64,000 bases of DNA from a bacterium. Its GTDB lineage: Bacteria > Krumholzibacteriota > Krumholzibacteriia > LZORAL124-64-63. The stretch covers positions 58,498 through 122,497 of the forward strand of contig JADJYS010000012.1 in NCBI GenBank assembly GCA_016719645.1. The letters are read 5' to 3'. The notes under the pieces are model-generated. The model saw only the letters and a program-made list of their open reading frames with translations. It had not been told where the DNA came from and ran no database searches. The stretch's first letter is position 1. Each line of letters begins with the position of its first letter. The position numbers and the translations under genes were made by a program. Positions 49,869-57,976 of the stretch are shown piece after piece.

Positions 49869-51538
49869 CGCGGCGGGTGCGACCGGTGCCAGCCGGTCGC
49901 CTCCTGCCAGGCGCCCGCCGCGGCGAGCACGGTCGCCTCGTCGAAGAGGCGGCCCACGAAGCACCACGCCCGCGGGTGACCCTCGGCGTCGAGCCCATCG
50001 GGCACCACGACGCTCGGATGCCCCGTCAGGTTGAAGACCAGCAGGTCCTGCCCCGCGAACGACGGCCCCACGTACAGGTCGATCCCCTCGAACATCCGGC
50101 CGACCTCCGCCATGAGCTGCGCCCGCAGCCGGTTGGCCTGGAGGTACTCCACCGCGGGGATCAGGCGCGCGGCACGGAAGATGTTGGGCCAGTCGCCGCG
50201 GCCCTGCTGCGAGAGCAGGTCGTCGCGGCCCGACAGCGTCAGCTCCTCGAAGGCGGCGGCCGCCTCGGCGGTCAGGATCACCGACAGCGGCATCGCGTCG
50301 GCCTGCGGCAGGGTGACGGGCACCAGCTCGGCGCCGAGGTCCCGCAGCGCCGCGAGCGCGGCGCGGTCCAGGGCCAGGCCGGGGTCCTCGCGGTCGCCCG
50401 CGGTGTCGAAGGCCGCGGGCGCGAAGCCGACCCGCAGCCCGCGCAGGTCGGGGCGCGGCGCGTACGGGAACGGCGCCTCGATCACCGAGGGGTCCCGCCC
50501 GTCGGCGCCGCGGATCGCCTCGAACACCAGCGCGCAGTCCTCCACGCTGCGGGCCATCGGCCCGAGCTTGTCCATCGACCAGCTCAGGGCCATGGCCCCG
50601 GCGCGGCTGACGCGGCCGAAGGTCGGCCGCAGGCCGGTCACGCCGCAGCGCATCGACGGCGAGACGATCGAGCCCCAGGTCTCCGAGCCGATGGCGAAGG
50701 GCAGCAGCCCCGCGGCCACCGCCGAGGCCGGGCCGGCCGAGGAGCCGCTGCTCCCCTGCTCGAGATCCCACGGGTTGCGGGTCTGCCCCCCGAACCACTG
50801 GTCGCCCATGGCCAGGGCGCCCAGGGTCAGCTTGGCGCAGAGCACTGCGCCGGCCGCCTCCAGCTTCGCGACGACCGTCGCCGTCTCGTCGAGCTCCTGG
50901 TCCCGGTAGGGCTCCGCGCCCCAGGTCGTGCGCGTGCCGCGCACCGCGAGCAGGTCCTTCACGCCGTAGGGCACGCCGTGCAGGGGCCCGCGCCAGCGCC
51001 CGGCGTCGAGTTCGCGGTCCGCGCGGCGGGCCTGCTCGCGCGCGAGGTCCGGCGTCAGCGAGACGACGCAGGCCAGCTCCGGCCCGTGCCGCGCGAGGCG
51101 GTCGAGGAACATCTCGGTGAGTTCCAGGGAGGAGACCCGCCGCGAGCGCAGCAGGGCGGACAGTTCGCCGACGGTGGCGAAGGCGAGGTCCTCGAGGTCG
51201 GCCGGCCGCGGCGGCGCCGCGATCCCGCGCCAGCGCGGCGGCCGGTCGGCAACCGTCGGGCGGAACCCCGCCGGTCGCGGGTCGAACACCAGCGGCGGGG
51301 CGACGTCGTTCGCCGGGGTCCGGGACCGCAGGGCGAGGTAGGCCGCGCGCTGCTCGGCCAGGTCCTCGCGCATCAGCGCCCGCTCGCGCGGCGTGAACTC
51401 CAGGCCCAGCAGGGCTTCGGCTTCCGGCAGGCCGGGCGCGGGGGGCGCGGGGTTCTCCCCGATCCGCTCCCCGCAGCCGGACTGCAGCGCCAGGGCGGCG
51501 AGCAGCAGCGTCCTCGCGAACAGGCAACGTCCGTTCAT
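49823..51538 (-). CDS. Amidase-signature lipoprotein
   Basis: The 571-residue product begins with a lipoprotein signal (LLLAALALQSGC). The amidase-signature core has the catalytic Lys in HGVPYGVKDLLAVRG, and the Gly/Ser-rich segment EQGSSGSSAGPASAVAAGLLPFAIGSETWGSI provides the cis-Ser and the nucleophilic Ser. It hydrolyses an amide bond, as in GatA and fatty-acid amide hydrolases, but the N-terminal lipid anchor excludes a role in tRNA amidation. About 110 residues of extra sequence precede the core, which includes an Arg/Pro-rich linker. Related periplasmic amidases act on small amides or peptides. It overlaps the FemAB-like gene tail to tail. Confidence 0.87.
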   Translation of the reverse strand: MNGRCLFARTLLLAALALQSGCGERIGENPAPPAPGLPEAEALLGLEFTPRERALMREDLAEQRAAYLALRSRTPANDVAPPLVFDPRPAGFRPTVADRPPRWRGIAAPPRPADLEDLAFATVGELSALLRSRRVSSLELTEMFLDRLARHGPELACVVSLTPDLAREQARRADRELDAGRWRGPLHGVPYGVKDLLAVRGTRTTWGAEPYRDQELDETATVVAKLEAAGAVLCAKLTLGALAMGDQWFGGQTRNPWDLEQGSSGSSAGPASAVAAGLLPFAIGSETWGSIVSPSMRCGVTGLRPTFGRVSRAGAMALSWSMDKLGPMARSVEDCALVFEAIRGADGRDPSVIEAPFPYAPRPDLRGLRVGFAPAAFDTAGDREDPGLALDRAALAALRDLGAELVPVTLPQADAMPLSVILTAEAAAAFEELTLSGRDDLLSQQGRGDWPNIFRAARLIPAVEYLQANRLRAQLMAEVGRMFEGIDLYVGPSFAGQDLLVFNLTGHPSVVVPDGLDAEGHPRAWCFVGRLFDEATVLAAAGAWQEATGWHRSHPPRYSASAAGAGADALR

Positions 51539-51589
51539 GCAACCACTCCCCGGTTCGGGTCCACGACCGCCGGGGATGATACCACGGAC

Positions 51590-52666
51590 CTACTGCTGGC
51601 GAACCCTGATCCCGCCGCTGCCGGTGTCCAGGACCACCGAGGCGCTCCCGCCGCCGAGGGTGAACTCGTAGCTGTCGGCGCGGTGTTCGGGCGCCGGAAC
51701 GCCGGGCACGTCGACGCTCACGCCGCCGCTGCCCGTGTCGGCCTCGACGCGGCAGGAGGCATCGCGCGGCAGGACGAGCTCGACGCCGCCGCTGCCGGTA
51801 TCGACGACGAACCTGCCGCCGCCCATGCGCGTCAGCTGCAGCAGGACGGAGCCGCTGCCGGTGTCGATCAGCGCGGACTCGGCGTCGACGACCTCGGCCT
51901 GCACGCCGCCGCTGCCCGTGTCGGCGACGAGCCGCTGGCAGACGACGTCCTCGATGGTCACCTCGCCGCTGCCGGTGTCGGCCTTGATCTCCTCGCCGCG
52001 GCAGCGCCGCATGACGACCGAGCCGCTGCCCGTGTCGGCGGTGACGTCGCCCTCGATGTCCAGGATCTCCACCGCGCCGCTGCCGGTGTCGGCCAGGACC
52101 GAGCCCGTGATGCCGCGGGCGGACACCTCGCCGGAGTTGATGTCCAGCACCAGGTCGCCGCGCACGCCCTCGGCCTCGATGCGGCCGACGCCCAGGCGGA
52201 TGTCGGCCTCCCGGCCGGCGGGCACGCGCACGGTCACGTCGGCCCAGACCTGCAGGCCGCGGCCCTTGCCGCGCACGGTGACGCGCTCGCTGCCCAGCAC
52301 CGCGGCCACGACGTCCCAGAAGCCGTGCTCGCCGTTGTCGTCCGGATCGAACTGGAACGAGGTCTTGCCGCTGCGCAGAGGCGGGTAGACGTAGTCGCGC
52401 TCCTTGTCGAGCGGGAATTCGATGCGCAGCGTGCGGGCGCCCTCGTCCACCACCAGGGCCAGGCGGTCGCGCCGGGCGTCGTCGCCCCGCACCGCGACCT
52501 CGACCTCGAAGGCGTCGCCGGCGGCCGGCAGGACGCGCACCTCCCCGATCAGATCGACCACGTGGAGCGACTTGAAGTCCAGGGTGTAGCTCTCGGTGAA
52601 CTCCTGCGCGGCCAGGGGGCCGGCCAGGGACAGGACGAGCAGGGCGGCGGCGAGGGATCGGCGCAT
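51590..52666 (-). CDS. Secreted DUF4097 beta-helix protein with eight DTGSG repeats
   Basis: The start at 52666 has GGAGG upstream and gives a signal peptide (MRRSLAAALLVLSLAGPLAAQ). Residues about 175-358 are a DUF4097-type right-handed beta-solenoid in which DTGSG recurs eight times, about every 20 residues (LADTGSGAVEI, TADTGSGSVVM, KADTGSGEVTI and so on). Strand-turn repeats of this type stack into a solenoid with the GSG turns aligned. DUF4097 proteins are widespread, usually exported, and of unknown role; many lie near anti-sigma factors, but none is visible here. The repeat regularity is unusually high. It stands between the amidase and another secreted protein gene. Confidence 0.8.
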   Translation of the reverse strand: MRRSLAAALLVLSLAGPLAAQEFTESYTLDFKSLHVVDLIGEVRVLPAAGDAFEVEVAVRGDDARRDRLALVVDEGARTLRIEFPLDKERDYVYPPLRSGKTSFQFDPDDNGEHGFWDVVAAVLGSERVTVRGKGRGLQVWADVTVRVPAGREADIRLGVGRIEAEGVRGDLVLDINSGEVSARGITGSVLADTGSGAVEILDIEGDVTADTGSGSVVMRRCRGEEIKADTGSGEVTIEDVVCQRLVADTGSGGVQAEVVDAESALIDTGSGSVLLQLTRMGGGRFVVDTGSGGVELVLPRDASCRVEADTGSGGVSVDVPGVPAPEHRADSYEFTLGGGSASVVLDTGSGGIRVRQQ

Positions 52667-52783
52667 GGCGGGCCTCCTGGACGCGGACGGGGCCGCCGGC
52701 CGGGTGATCTCCCGGTCGCGCGGCGACGGGAAGACGCAGCGGCCGCGGCGCAGGTTGCATGGGGGGGCGCCGGCGGGCAGCAC

Positions 52784-52815
52784 GAGGGCCGCCTCCCCGG
52801 GGGAAGGCGGCCCTC
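52784..52815 (-). terminator. Terminator of the secreted protein gene at 52834
   Basis: A perfect 11-bp stem, GAGGGCCGCCT/AGGCGGCCCTC, lies 18 bases past the stop on the minus strand. Its GGCCGCC stem resembles the terminators at 7695 and 46963. Confidence 0.6.
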
Positions 52816-52833
52816 GACAGGGGTCACGCCATG

Positions 52834-53529
52834 TCAGCGGTACAGGCTCTTGACCGCGCCCCACTCGCTGTCCTGGTCGGCGACCACGCAGCTGATGTGC
52901 AGCAGCGGGCAGCAGGCGTTGAACAGCTCGCCGAGGGTGGCGCCGCACAGGAAGCTCGGGAAGCCGCCGGGCATCGTGCCCATCCCCGGCATCCAGACCA
53001 GCGCGGCGTTGGAGATGGCGTAGTCGATGAGGCAGCCCGAGGAGCAGTTGTCGAAGCTGCCCGTCATGTTGACGTTCGAGTTCGCGCCGACGATCTGGCC
53101 GCCGATGAAGGTGAGCGTCACGTCCACGACGCAGCTGGTGATCGGGCCCGTGAGGTCGTCGATGCCGTTGCCCCAGGCCCCGTCCTTCGACAGCCAGAAC
53201 TGGCCGCCCTCGTAGTAGGTGCGGTAGAGGCGGGTGCCGTTGCCGCTGCCGTTGACCGTGTCGCTCAGCAGCTGCGGGCCGGCGGCGTCGACGGCCTGGT
53301 CCCAGACCTTCCACTGCGTGCCGAGGGCCACGCCGTCCCAGGACATGGCGTTCTCGGTGTTGCCCGGCTGGCCGGGGGCGCCGTTGCACCACGCCTCGGA
53401 CACGCGTCCGCCGAGCAGCGAGCCGTTGAGGTAGGAGAAGGTGCCGACCGCGTTGGGGCAGACCGCCCAGGCGGCGGACGCCACGCTCAGCAGGAGCACG
53501 AGAACGGACAGCATGCGCAAGGTCTTCAT
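52834..53529 (-). CDS. Secreted protein of unknown function with WGAVKSLYR tail
   Basis: The 231-residue product has a signal peptide (LSVLVLLLSVASAAWAV) and a Cys-containing beta-rich body (FWLSKDGAWGNGIDDLTGPITSCVVDVTLTFIGGQIVG; CPLLHISC). The last residues, DSEWGAVKSLYR, nearly repeat the end of the secreted protein at 7745. The two bodies are not otherwise alike, so the tail may be a sorting or anchoring signal. GGGGGAG lies upstream of the ATG at 53529, and a strong promoter is at 53644-53673. I recognise no domain. Confidence 0.65.
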   Translation of the reverse strand: MKTLRMLSVLVLLLSVASAAWAVCPNAVGTFSYLNGSLLGGRVSEAWCNGAPGQPGNTENAMSWDGVALGTQWKVWDQAVDAAGPQLLSDTVNGSGNGTRLYRTYYEGGQFWLSKDGAWGNGIDDLTGPITSCVVDVTLTFIGGQIVGANSNVNMTGSFDNCSSGCLIDYAISNAALVWMPGMGTMPGGFPSFLCGATLGELFNACCPLLHISCVVADQDSEWGAVKSLYR

Positions 53530-53643
53530 GATGACTCCCCCGTTGTGCGACAACCGACGACGCCGGCCGCCCGACGGCGACCGGACCATGGAGCACGAAT
53601 TCGGGCGAGAGAGTAGGCGGGCGGATCCGACCCCCAGGAGCCC

Positions 53644-53673
53644 ATCATACTCCTTTCGAACATGTCTTGTCAA
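53644..53673 (-). promoter_or_regulatory. Strong sigma70 promoter of the secreted protein gene
   Basis: On the minus strand a consensus TTGACA (53673-53668) and TATGAT (53649-53644) are separated by 18 bases. The predicted leader is about 108 bases. The other half of this 304-base intergenic region holds a TTGACA at 53748-53753 on the plus strand with a poor -10, possibly serving the gene at 53833. Confidence 0.7.
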
Positions 53674-53832
53674 TTGCTCCCGCGCTCCCCGGCGCGGGGC
53701 TGGCTTCGGGCTGGAATCGCCCCCTTACCCCCCCTGGATCGCCCCGGTTGACAGGAACGGCCCCGGCAGGCAACCTCTGGCGGCCGGGCGCGTAGGGACG
53801 CCCCGATTCGACCAAACCGGGAGGTTCCGACC

Positions 53833-55107
53833 ATGTCCATGCGCTCCAGCCCGCTGCGCCGGGCCGCCGCCCTGACCGCTTTCTTCCTGCTCGCCCTCGT
53901 CCTGGCCGCGGCTTCGGCGGCCGTGGCCGCCGAACAGGTCACCGTCGACGGGGTGCTGCACGTGCGCAACGGCGCCAAGCCCTCGGGCGGGGTGCGGACC
54001 CTGACCCTGAAGGAGATCTGGCGCGCCGGCGGGGAGGACGACGAGGAGAGCATCTTCGGCCTGATCACCCGCGTCGTCGCCGACCCGGCCGGGAACGTCT
54101 ACCTGCTGGACACGCAGCTCCACCAGGTCCACGTCTTCGACGGCCAGGGCGCCTTCACCGGCACCCTCAGCCGCGAGGGCGAGGGCCCCGGCGAGGTGCG
54201 CTACCCGGTCGACATGCTCTTCATGCCCGACGGCACGCTGGGCCTGGTGCAGACCTTCCCCGGCCGCATCGTGTGCGTCGACCTGAAGGACAACCCCGCC
54301 AAGACCTTCGTGCCCGGCGGCGACGCGCCGACCGAGGGCGGGTTCCTGACCCTGTCCGACGTCCAGGGCCGGAGCGGCCGCCTGGTGCTCGGCGGCGTCG
54401 AGAGCACGATCAACCAGACCGAGGGCTTCCAGATCCGCGACAACTTCATCCGCAGCTACGCGGCCGACGGCAAGCCCCTGGTGACCTACGCGCACAAGTC
54501 CCGCAAGTACGAGTTCGGCAAGCTCTTCATCGACGAGGAGACGGAGTACTTCCCGCAGTTCCGCAAGTGGGTGCTCGGCAACGACGGCCGCGTCTACGTC
54601 GCCTCGCAGCGCAACGCCTACGCCATCGACGTCTACGCGCCCGACGGCAAGCTCGAGCGCGTCATCGAGCGCCAGTACGTGAACTGGACCCGCACGCCCG
54701 AGGAGCACGCGCTGGTCGAGTCGATCATGACGGCCCAGCTGCGCAACGTCCCGTTCCCCGTCGAACACTCGGTCTCCAAGACCGAGGAGACCATCAACAG
54801 CATGATGCTGGGCGACGACGGCAACCTCTGGGTGCTGAGCAGCCGCGGCTGGCACGAGCAGCCGGCGGGCATCCTGGCCACCTACGACGTCTTCACCCCC
54901 GCGGGCGAGTTCCTCGAGCAGGTCCGCGTCGCCTGTCCGGGCGACAGCAGCAAGGACGCCCTGATGGAGGGCGGCAAGGGCCGCTTCGTGGTGGTCAAGG
55001 GCTTCACCGACGCCATGGTCACCCTGCAGACGCAGGGCGCCGCCGGCGGCCCCGAGGGCGACGAGGAGCCGGCCCCCATGGAGGTCATCTGCTACGGGGT
55101 GAAGTGA
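53833..55107 (+). CDS. Secreted 6-bladed beta-propeller (NHL-type) protein
   Basis: The 424-residue protein has a signal peptide (ALTAFFLLALVLAAASAAVAAE). Propeller blades follow, with the recurring pattern of an Asp-Gly/Asn turn and two hydrophobic strands: ADPAGNVYLLDTQLHQVHVFDGQGAF, FMPDGTLGLVQTFPGRIVCVD, LGNDGRVYVASQRNAYAIDVYAPDGKLE and LGDDGNLWVLSSRGW. Proteins of this type in FCB bacteria are often annotated 6-bladed beta-propeller and may bind carbohydrates or peptides. No enzyme motif is visible. GGGAGG precedes the ATG. A 16-bp hairpin that also holds the promoter of the next gene follows the stop. Confidence 0.78.
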   Translation: MSMRSSPLRRAAALTAFFLLALVLAAASAAVAAEQVTVDGVLHVRNGAKPSGGVRTLTLKEIWRAGGEDDEESIFGLITRVVADPAGNVYLLDTQLHQVHVFDGQGAFTGTLSREGEGPGEVRYPVDMLFMPDGTLGLVQTFPGRIVCVDLKDNPAKTFVPGGDAPTEGGFLTLSDVQGRSGRLVLGGVESTINQTEGFQIRDNFIRSYAADGKPLVTYAHKSRKYEFGKLFIDEETEYFPQFRKWVLGNDGRVYVASQRNAYAIDVYAPDGKLERVIERQYVNWTRTPEEHALVESIMTAQLRNVPFPVEHSVSKTEETINSMMLGDDGNLWVLSSRGWHEQPAGILATYDVFTPAGEFLEQVRVACPGDSSKDALMEGGKGRFVVVKGFTDAMVTLQTQGAAGGPEGDEEPAPMEVICYGVK

Positions 55108-55120
55108 CCCCGGCACCGGG

Positions 55121-55165
55121 TTGACGCGGCGACGGGTCCGGCCGACAATGGCCGGACCCGTCGCC
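55121..55165 (+). promoter_or_regulatory. mtfA promoter embedded in a perfect 16-bp hairpin
   Basis: TTGACG (55121-55126) and GACAAT (55144-55149) are 17 bases apart. The -10 hexamer is exactly the loop of a perfect 16-bp inverted repeat (55128-55143 with 55150-55165). The hairpin could also end the upstream transcript. The RBS GGAGG follows at 55171. Confidence 0.5.
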
Positions 55166-55181
55166 ATACCGGAGGCATCGC

Positions 55182-55955
55182 ATGCTGGACTTCTTCAGGC
55201 GCCGCCGTCACGCCAAGCTGAAGGCGCGGCCCTTCGCCGCCGAGCGCCTCGCCGTCGTCGAGCGCAACGTCCCCTTCTGGCGGCACCTGCCCGCCGACGC
55301 GCGCGCCGAGCTGCTGGGCCTGACACAGGTCTTCCTGGCCGAGAAGAACTTCGAAGGCTGCGGCGGCCTGGAGCTGACCGACGAGATGCGCGTGACGGTC
55401 GCCGCCAACGCCTGCCTGCTGCTGCTGGGCCGCGAGACCGGCGTCTACCCGCGGCTGCAGTCGGTGCTGCTCTACCCGACCACCTTCGTCGCGCAGGTCG
55501 CGGAGGAGGACGAGACGGGGCTGGTCGACGAGTACGACGACGAGATGGACGGCGAGGCCTGGGACATCGGCGCGGTCGTCCTGGCCTGGGACGAGGTGCT
55601 CCACGACTCCCGCCACGGCCGCGACGGCCGCCACGTCGTGCTGCACGAGTTCGCCCACCAGCTGGACCAGGAGACCGGGGAGGCCGACGGCACGCCCCGC
55701 CTGGCGACGGGGCACGCGGAGTGGGCGCGGGTGTTCGCCGAATCCTACGGGAAGCTGCAGAGAGACGCGGACAAGCGGCGGCCGACGGTGCTGGACACCT
55801 ACGGCGCCGAGGACCCGTCGGAGTTCTTCGCGGTGGCGACCGAGAGCTTCTTCGAGGACCCCGTCGCGCTGCGCCGGCGGCACGCCGACCTCTACGCGCA
55901 GCTGCAGGGCCTCTACAGGCTGGACCCGGCCGGGCTGGTCAGCGGCTCGTCCTGA
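55182..55955 (+). CDS. mtfA: Zinc-dependent peptidase MtfA
   Basis: The 257-residue product matches MtfA over its length. It has the N-terminal helix pair (PFWRHLPADARAELLGLTQVFLAEKNFEGC), VLLYPTTFVAQ, the zinc motif HVVLHEFAHQLDQETG near residue 150 and the downstream Glu in FFAVATESFFEDP. In E. coli MtfA binds the Mlc repressor and has aminopeptidase activity, linking it to glucose-phosphotransferase regulation. No ptsG or mlc lies here, so only the peptidase call is supported. Its 3' end overlaps that of the convergent hemerythrin gene by 43 bases. The start has GGAGG upstream. Confidence 0.9.
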   Translation: MLDFFRRRRHAKLKARPFAAERLAVVERNVPFWRHLPADARAELLGLTQVFLAEKNFEGCGGLELTDEMRVTVAANACLLLLGRETGVYPRLQSVLLYPTTFVAQVAEEDETGLVDEYDDEMDGEAWDIGAVVLAWDEVLHDSRHGRDGRHVVLHEFAHQLDQETGEADGTPRLATGHAEWARVFAESYGKLQRDADKRRPTVLDTYGAEDPSEFFAVATESFFEDPVALRRRHADLYAQLQGLYRLDPAGLVSGSS

Positions 55956-56362
55956 GCCGCGGCCGGATCGGGCCGGTTTGCGGCGAAGCGGCCGTACTCC
56001 AGGTCCGAGGCCATGATGTGGTTCTTCAGCCAGTAGTTCAGGAACTGCATCACCGGCATGGTGATGCGCTCCCGGCGCAGGCGGTCCTGGAAGCGGCGGA
56101 CCTTCAGCACCAGCTGCACGTGCTCGATCGCGTGGTTGTCGACTTCCGGGAACCCGATCTCCCGCATGTAGGCTTCCTCGGCCGCGAAGTGGGTCTCGGT
56201 GTAGGCGATCAGCTTCTCGAGGATCAGGTGCATCTGCTTCTGGCCGCGCCCCTTCGCGATGGCCGCCTGCAGTTCCCCGATGACGGCGAAGAGCTGCTTG
56301 TGCTGGTTGTCGATGGCGTCGACGCCGACGCTCAGGTCGGCGCTCCATTTCACGGCGTCCAT
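55913..56362 (-). CDS. Bacteriohemerythrin
   Basis: The 149-residue protein is a four-helix hemerythrin with diiron ligands in place: His in AIDNQHKQLFAVIGEL, His and Glu in TETHFAAEEAYMREI, His in NHAIEHVQLVLKV, and His and Asp in WLKNHIMASDLEYG. It binds O2 reversibly and may store or sense oxygen. I chose the start MDAVKWSADLSVGVDAIDNQH (56362) because GGAGG is well placed and the family starts here; earlier in-frame ATG codons are less likely. It overlaps mtfA tail to tail. A near-perfect palindrome lies in the divergent region at 56526-56554. Confidence 0.92.
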   Translation of the reverse strand: MDAVKWSADLSVGVDAIDNQHKQLFAVIGELQAAIAKGRGQKQMHLILEKLIAYTETHFAAEEAYMREIGFPEVDNHAIEHVQLVLKVRRFQDRLRRERITMPVMQFLNYWLKNHIMASDLEYGRFAANRPDPAAAQDEPLTSPAGSSL

Positions 56363-56525
56363 GCGCTGCATCCTCCATGGCTGATGCGAGCCTTCGAGGC
56401 ACCGGGTCCGAGACGACCCGAACGGTGGAATCATCGGCACCGCGGCGGCGGTATTGAGGCTTGATTTCGCAGGACTTAACGGTGGCGCCGCCAAGAAGGC
56501 CTTGATTCTTGATGGGCAGATCTGT

Positions 56526-56554
56526 CATATAAGACGGCTCTGCCGTCATATATG
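56526..56554. promoter_or_regulatory. Operator-like 13-bp palindrome between hemerythrin and porin genes
   Basis: CATATAAGACGGC and GCCGTCATATATG are inverted repeats with one mismatch and a three-base spacer (TCT). The site lies in the A+T-rich divergent intergenic region (56363-56707), about 165 bases upstream of the hemerythrin start and 150 bases upstream of the porin start. It may be an operator serving both; the cognate regulator is unknown. Confidence 0.5.
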
Positions 56555-56707
56555 CCAGGACGGTGCTTGCCAACGGAGAATTCATTGATATTTCACGAGT
56601 TGCGCAATACCCTGGCGGCGGTACGCCCCATGCTGACTTCTCGCAACGTCGTTGCCACGAATCACGGTGCGGCGATCGCCGCGCCCACCGAGGGAAGGAA
56701 CGCGAAC

Positions 56708-57826
56708 ATGATCAAGCGGCTGTTGTCCGGTTCGATCCTGGCCGTGGCGCTGATCGCCGCGGCCGCGACGGTGTCGACGGCGGGCGAGGGACCGACCTTG
56801 GCGTACGGTCTCGAGGGCCAGTTGCGCGCCCTGCTTTCCCATCTCGACGAGCCGGGCGACGAGCCTGGCACCGAAGGCGGGATGCAGGTGCGGACCGCCC
56901 GCCTGGACGTGCGCGCCAAATCCGAGGACGGCCGCATGAACGGCCGCTTCATGGTGGGCGCCGACCGCGCCTCGGGCGGGATCGAGATCGAGTACGCCTA
57001 CGCCGACCTCGCGCTGCCGCGGTACTGGCGCCTGCGGGTCGGCCAGTTCAAGCCCGAGTTCCTGCGCGAGGAGAACGTCGGCAGCACCGACCAGTTGGCC
57101 GCCGAGCGCTCCTACACCGCCGACTACTTCACGGTCGACTACGCCGAGGGCGCGTCGCTGCTGCGCGACTTCGCGCGCACGCGCGTGGCCCTGTCGCTGC
57201 ACGACGGCTCGTACTCGGCCGGCACCGACCTGGGCGCCGACCGCACCGACCTCGCGCTGGCCGCGCGCGGCGAGTACGCGCTGCGCGGCGACCGCAAGCG
57301 CTGCGCCGGCTTCCGCGCCCTGCCGGACGAGGGCCGGGCCGTCCTGCTCGGCGCGGCCGTCGACTTCGAGCAGGGCGAGGACCCCGACGTCCTGAAAGTG
57401 GGCCTGGATGCGACGGCCGCCATGCCCGGCACCAGCCTCTTCGCCGCCGTGATCCGGCAGTACCTGACCGGCTCGCACGGCGACGCGATCGCCGAGCAGA
57501 CGGGCCTGGTGCTCCAGGCCGCCACCTGCCTCGCCCCGCAGGACTGGGAGGCCTTCGGCCGCTGGGAGCACCTGGACTTCGACGGCGTCTACCACCGCAA
57601 CAAGGGCGCGGGCGTCTCGGGCGCCGGCGCCGCGGTCGACAACGAGGCGCTGGACATCGTCACCCTGGGCGTCAACTGGTACCGCGACGGGCAGTCATCC
57701 CGCTGGACCCTGGACCTGGTGCGCGCGCTGGACCGCATCCCGGTCGCCAACACCGGTTCCGGCCTGCTCGCAGGGTCCGCGGCGGGCCAGACGGTCGTCC
57801 GCCTGCAGTACCAGTTCAAGCTCTAG
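56708..57826 (+). CDS. Phosphate-selective-porin-like outer-membrane protein (OprP/OprO type)
   Basis: The 372-residue product has a signal peptide (LSGSILAVALIAAAATVSTAG). The porin pattern of OprP/OprO proteins follows: an N-terminal strand region with VRTARLDVRAKSEDGRMNGRFMVGAD, then YAYADLALPRYWRLRVGQFKPEFLREENVGSTDQLAAERSY, which is diagnostic of the family (RVGQFKxPF-like box), and a C-terminus ending in aromatic strands (VVRLQYQFKL). It would allow anion or small-solute passage through the outer membrane. The start at 56708 has GGAAGGA upstream. The family often responds to phosphate limitation, and this window also holds a PhoBR-like pair, but no Pho box was seen here. Confidence 0.83.
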   Translation: MIKRLLSGSILAVALIAAAATVSTAGEGPTLAYGLEGQLRALLSHLDEPGDEPGTEGGMQVRTARLDVRAKSEDGRMNGRFMVGADRASGGIEIEYAYADLALPRYWRLRVGQFKPEFLREENVGSTDQLAAERSYTADYFTVDYAEGASLLRDFARTRVALSLHDGSYSAGTDLGADRTDLALAARGEYALRGDRKRCAGFRALPDEGRAVLLGAAVDFEQGEDPDVLKVGLDATAAMPGTSLFAAVIRQYLTGSHGDAIAEQTGLVLQAATCLAPQDWEAFGRWEHLDFDGVYHRNKGAGVSGAGAAVDNEALDIVTLGVNWYRDGQSSRWTLDLVRALDRIPVANTGSGLLAGSAAGQTVVRLQYQFKL

Positions 57827-57836
57827 CAGTCGCTTG

Positions 57837-57935
57837 GGGGGAGATTTGCGCCGCGGCACAATCTCCCCTGGCATTTCCCCGGGGAGCAGGGTATCCGTCT
57901 TGTCCCGAACGGGTCGCGTGGATCCCTGCTCCCCG
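57837..57935 (+). promoter_or_regulatory. Structured leader upstream of carAB
   Basis: Hairpin A (GGGGAGATT 57837-57845 with AATCTCCCC 57860-57868) and hairpin B (12 bp, CGGGGAGCAGGG 57880-57891 with CCCTGCTCCCCG 57924-57935) lie between the porin stop and carA. The right arm of A (CTCCCC) can also pair with the left arm of B (GGGGAG), so the two folds compete, as in attenuators. No T tract follows B. Confidence 0.45.
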
Positions 57936-57976
57936 CCGTGCGGTCCAGCGCGCGACCCAGCGCGACGGGATATTGC

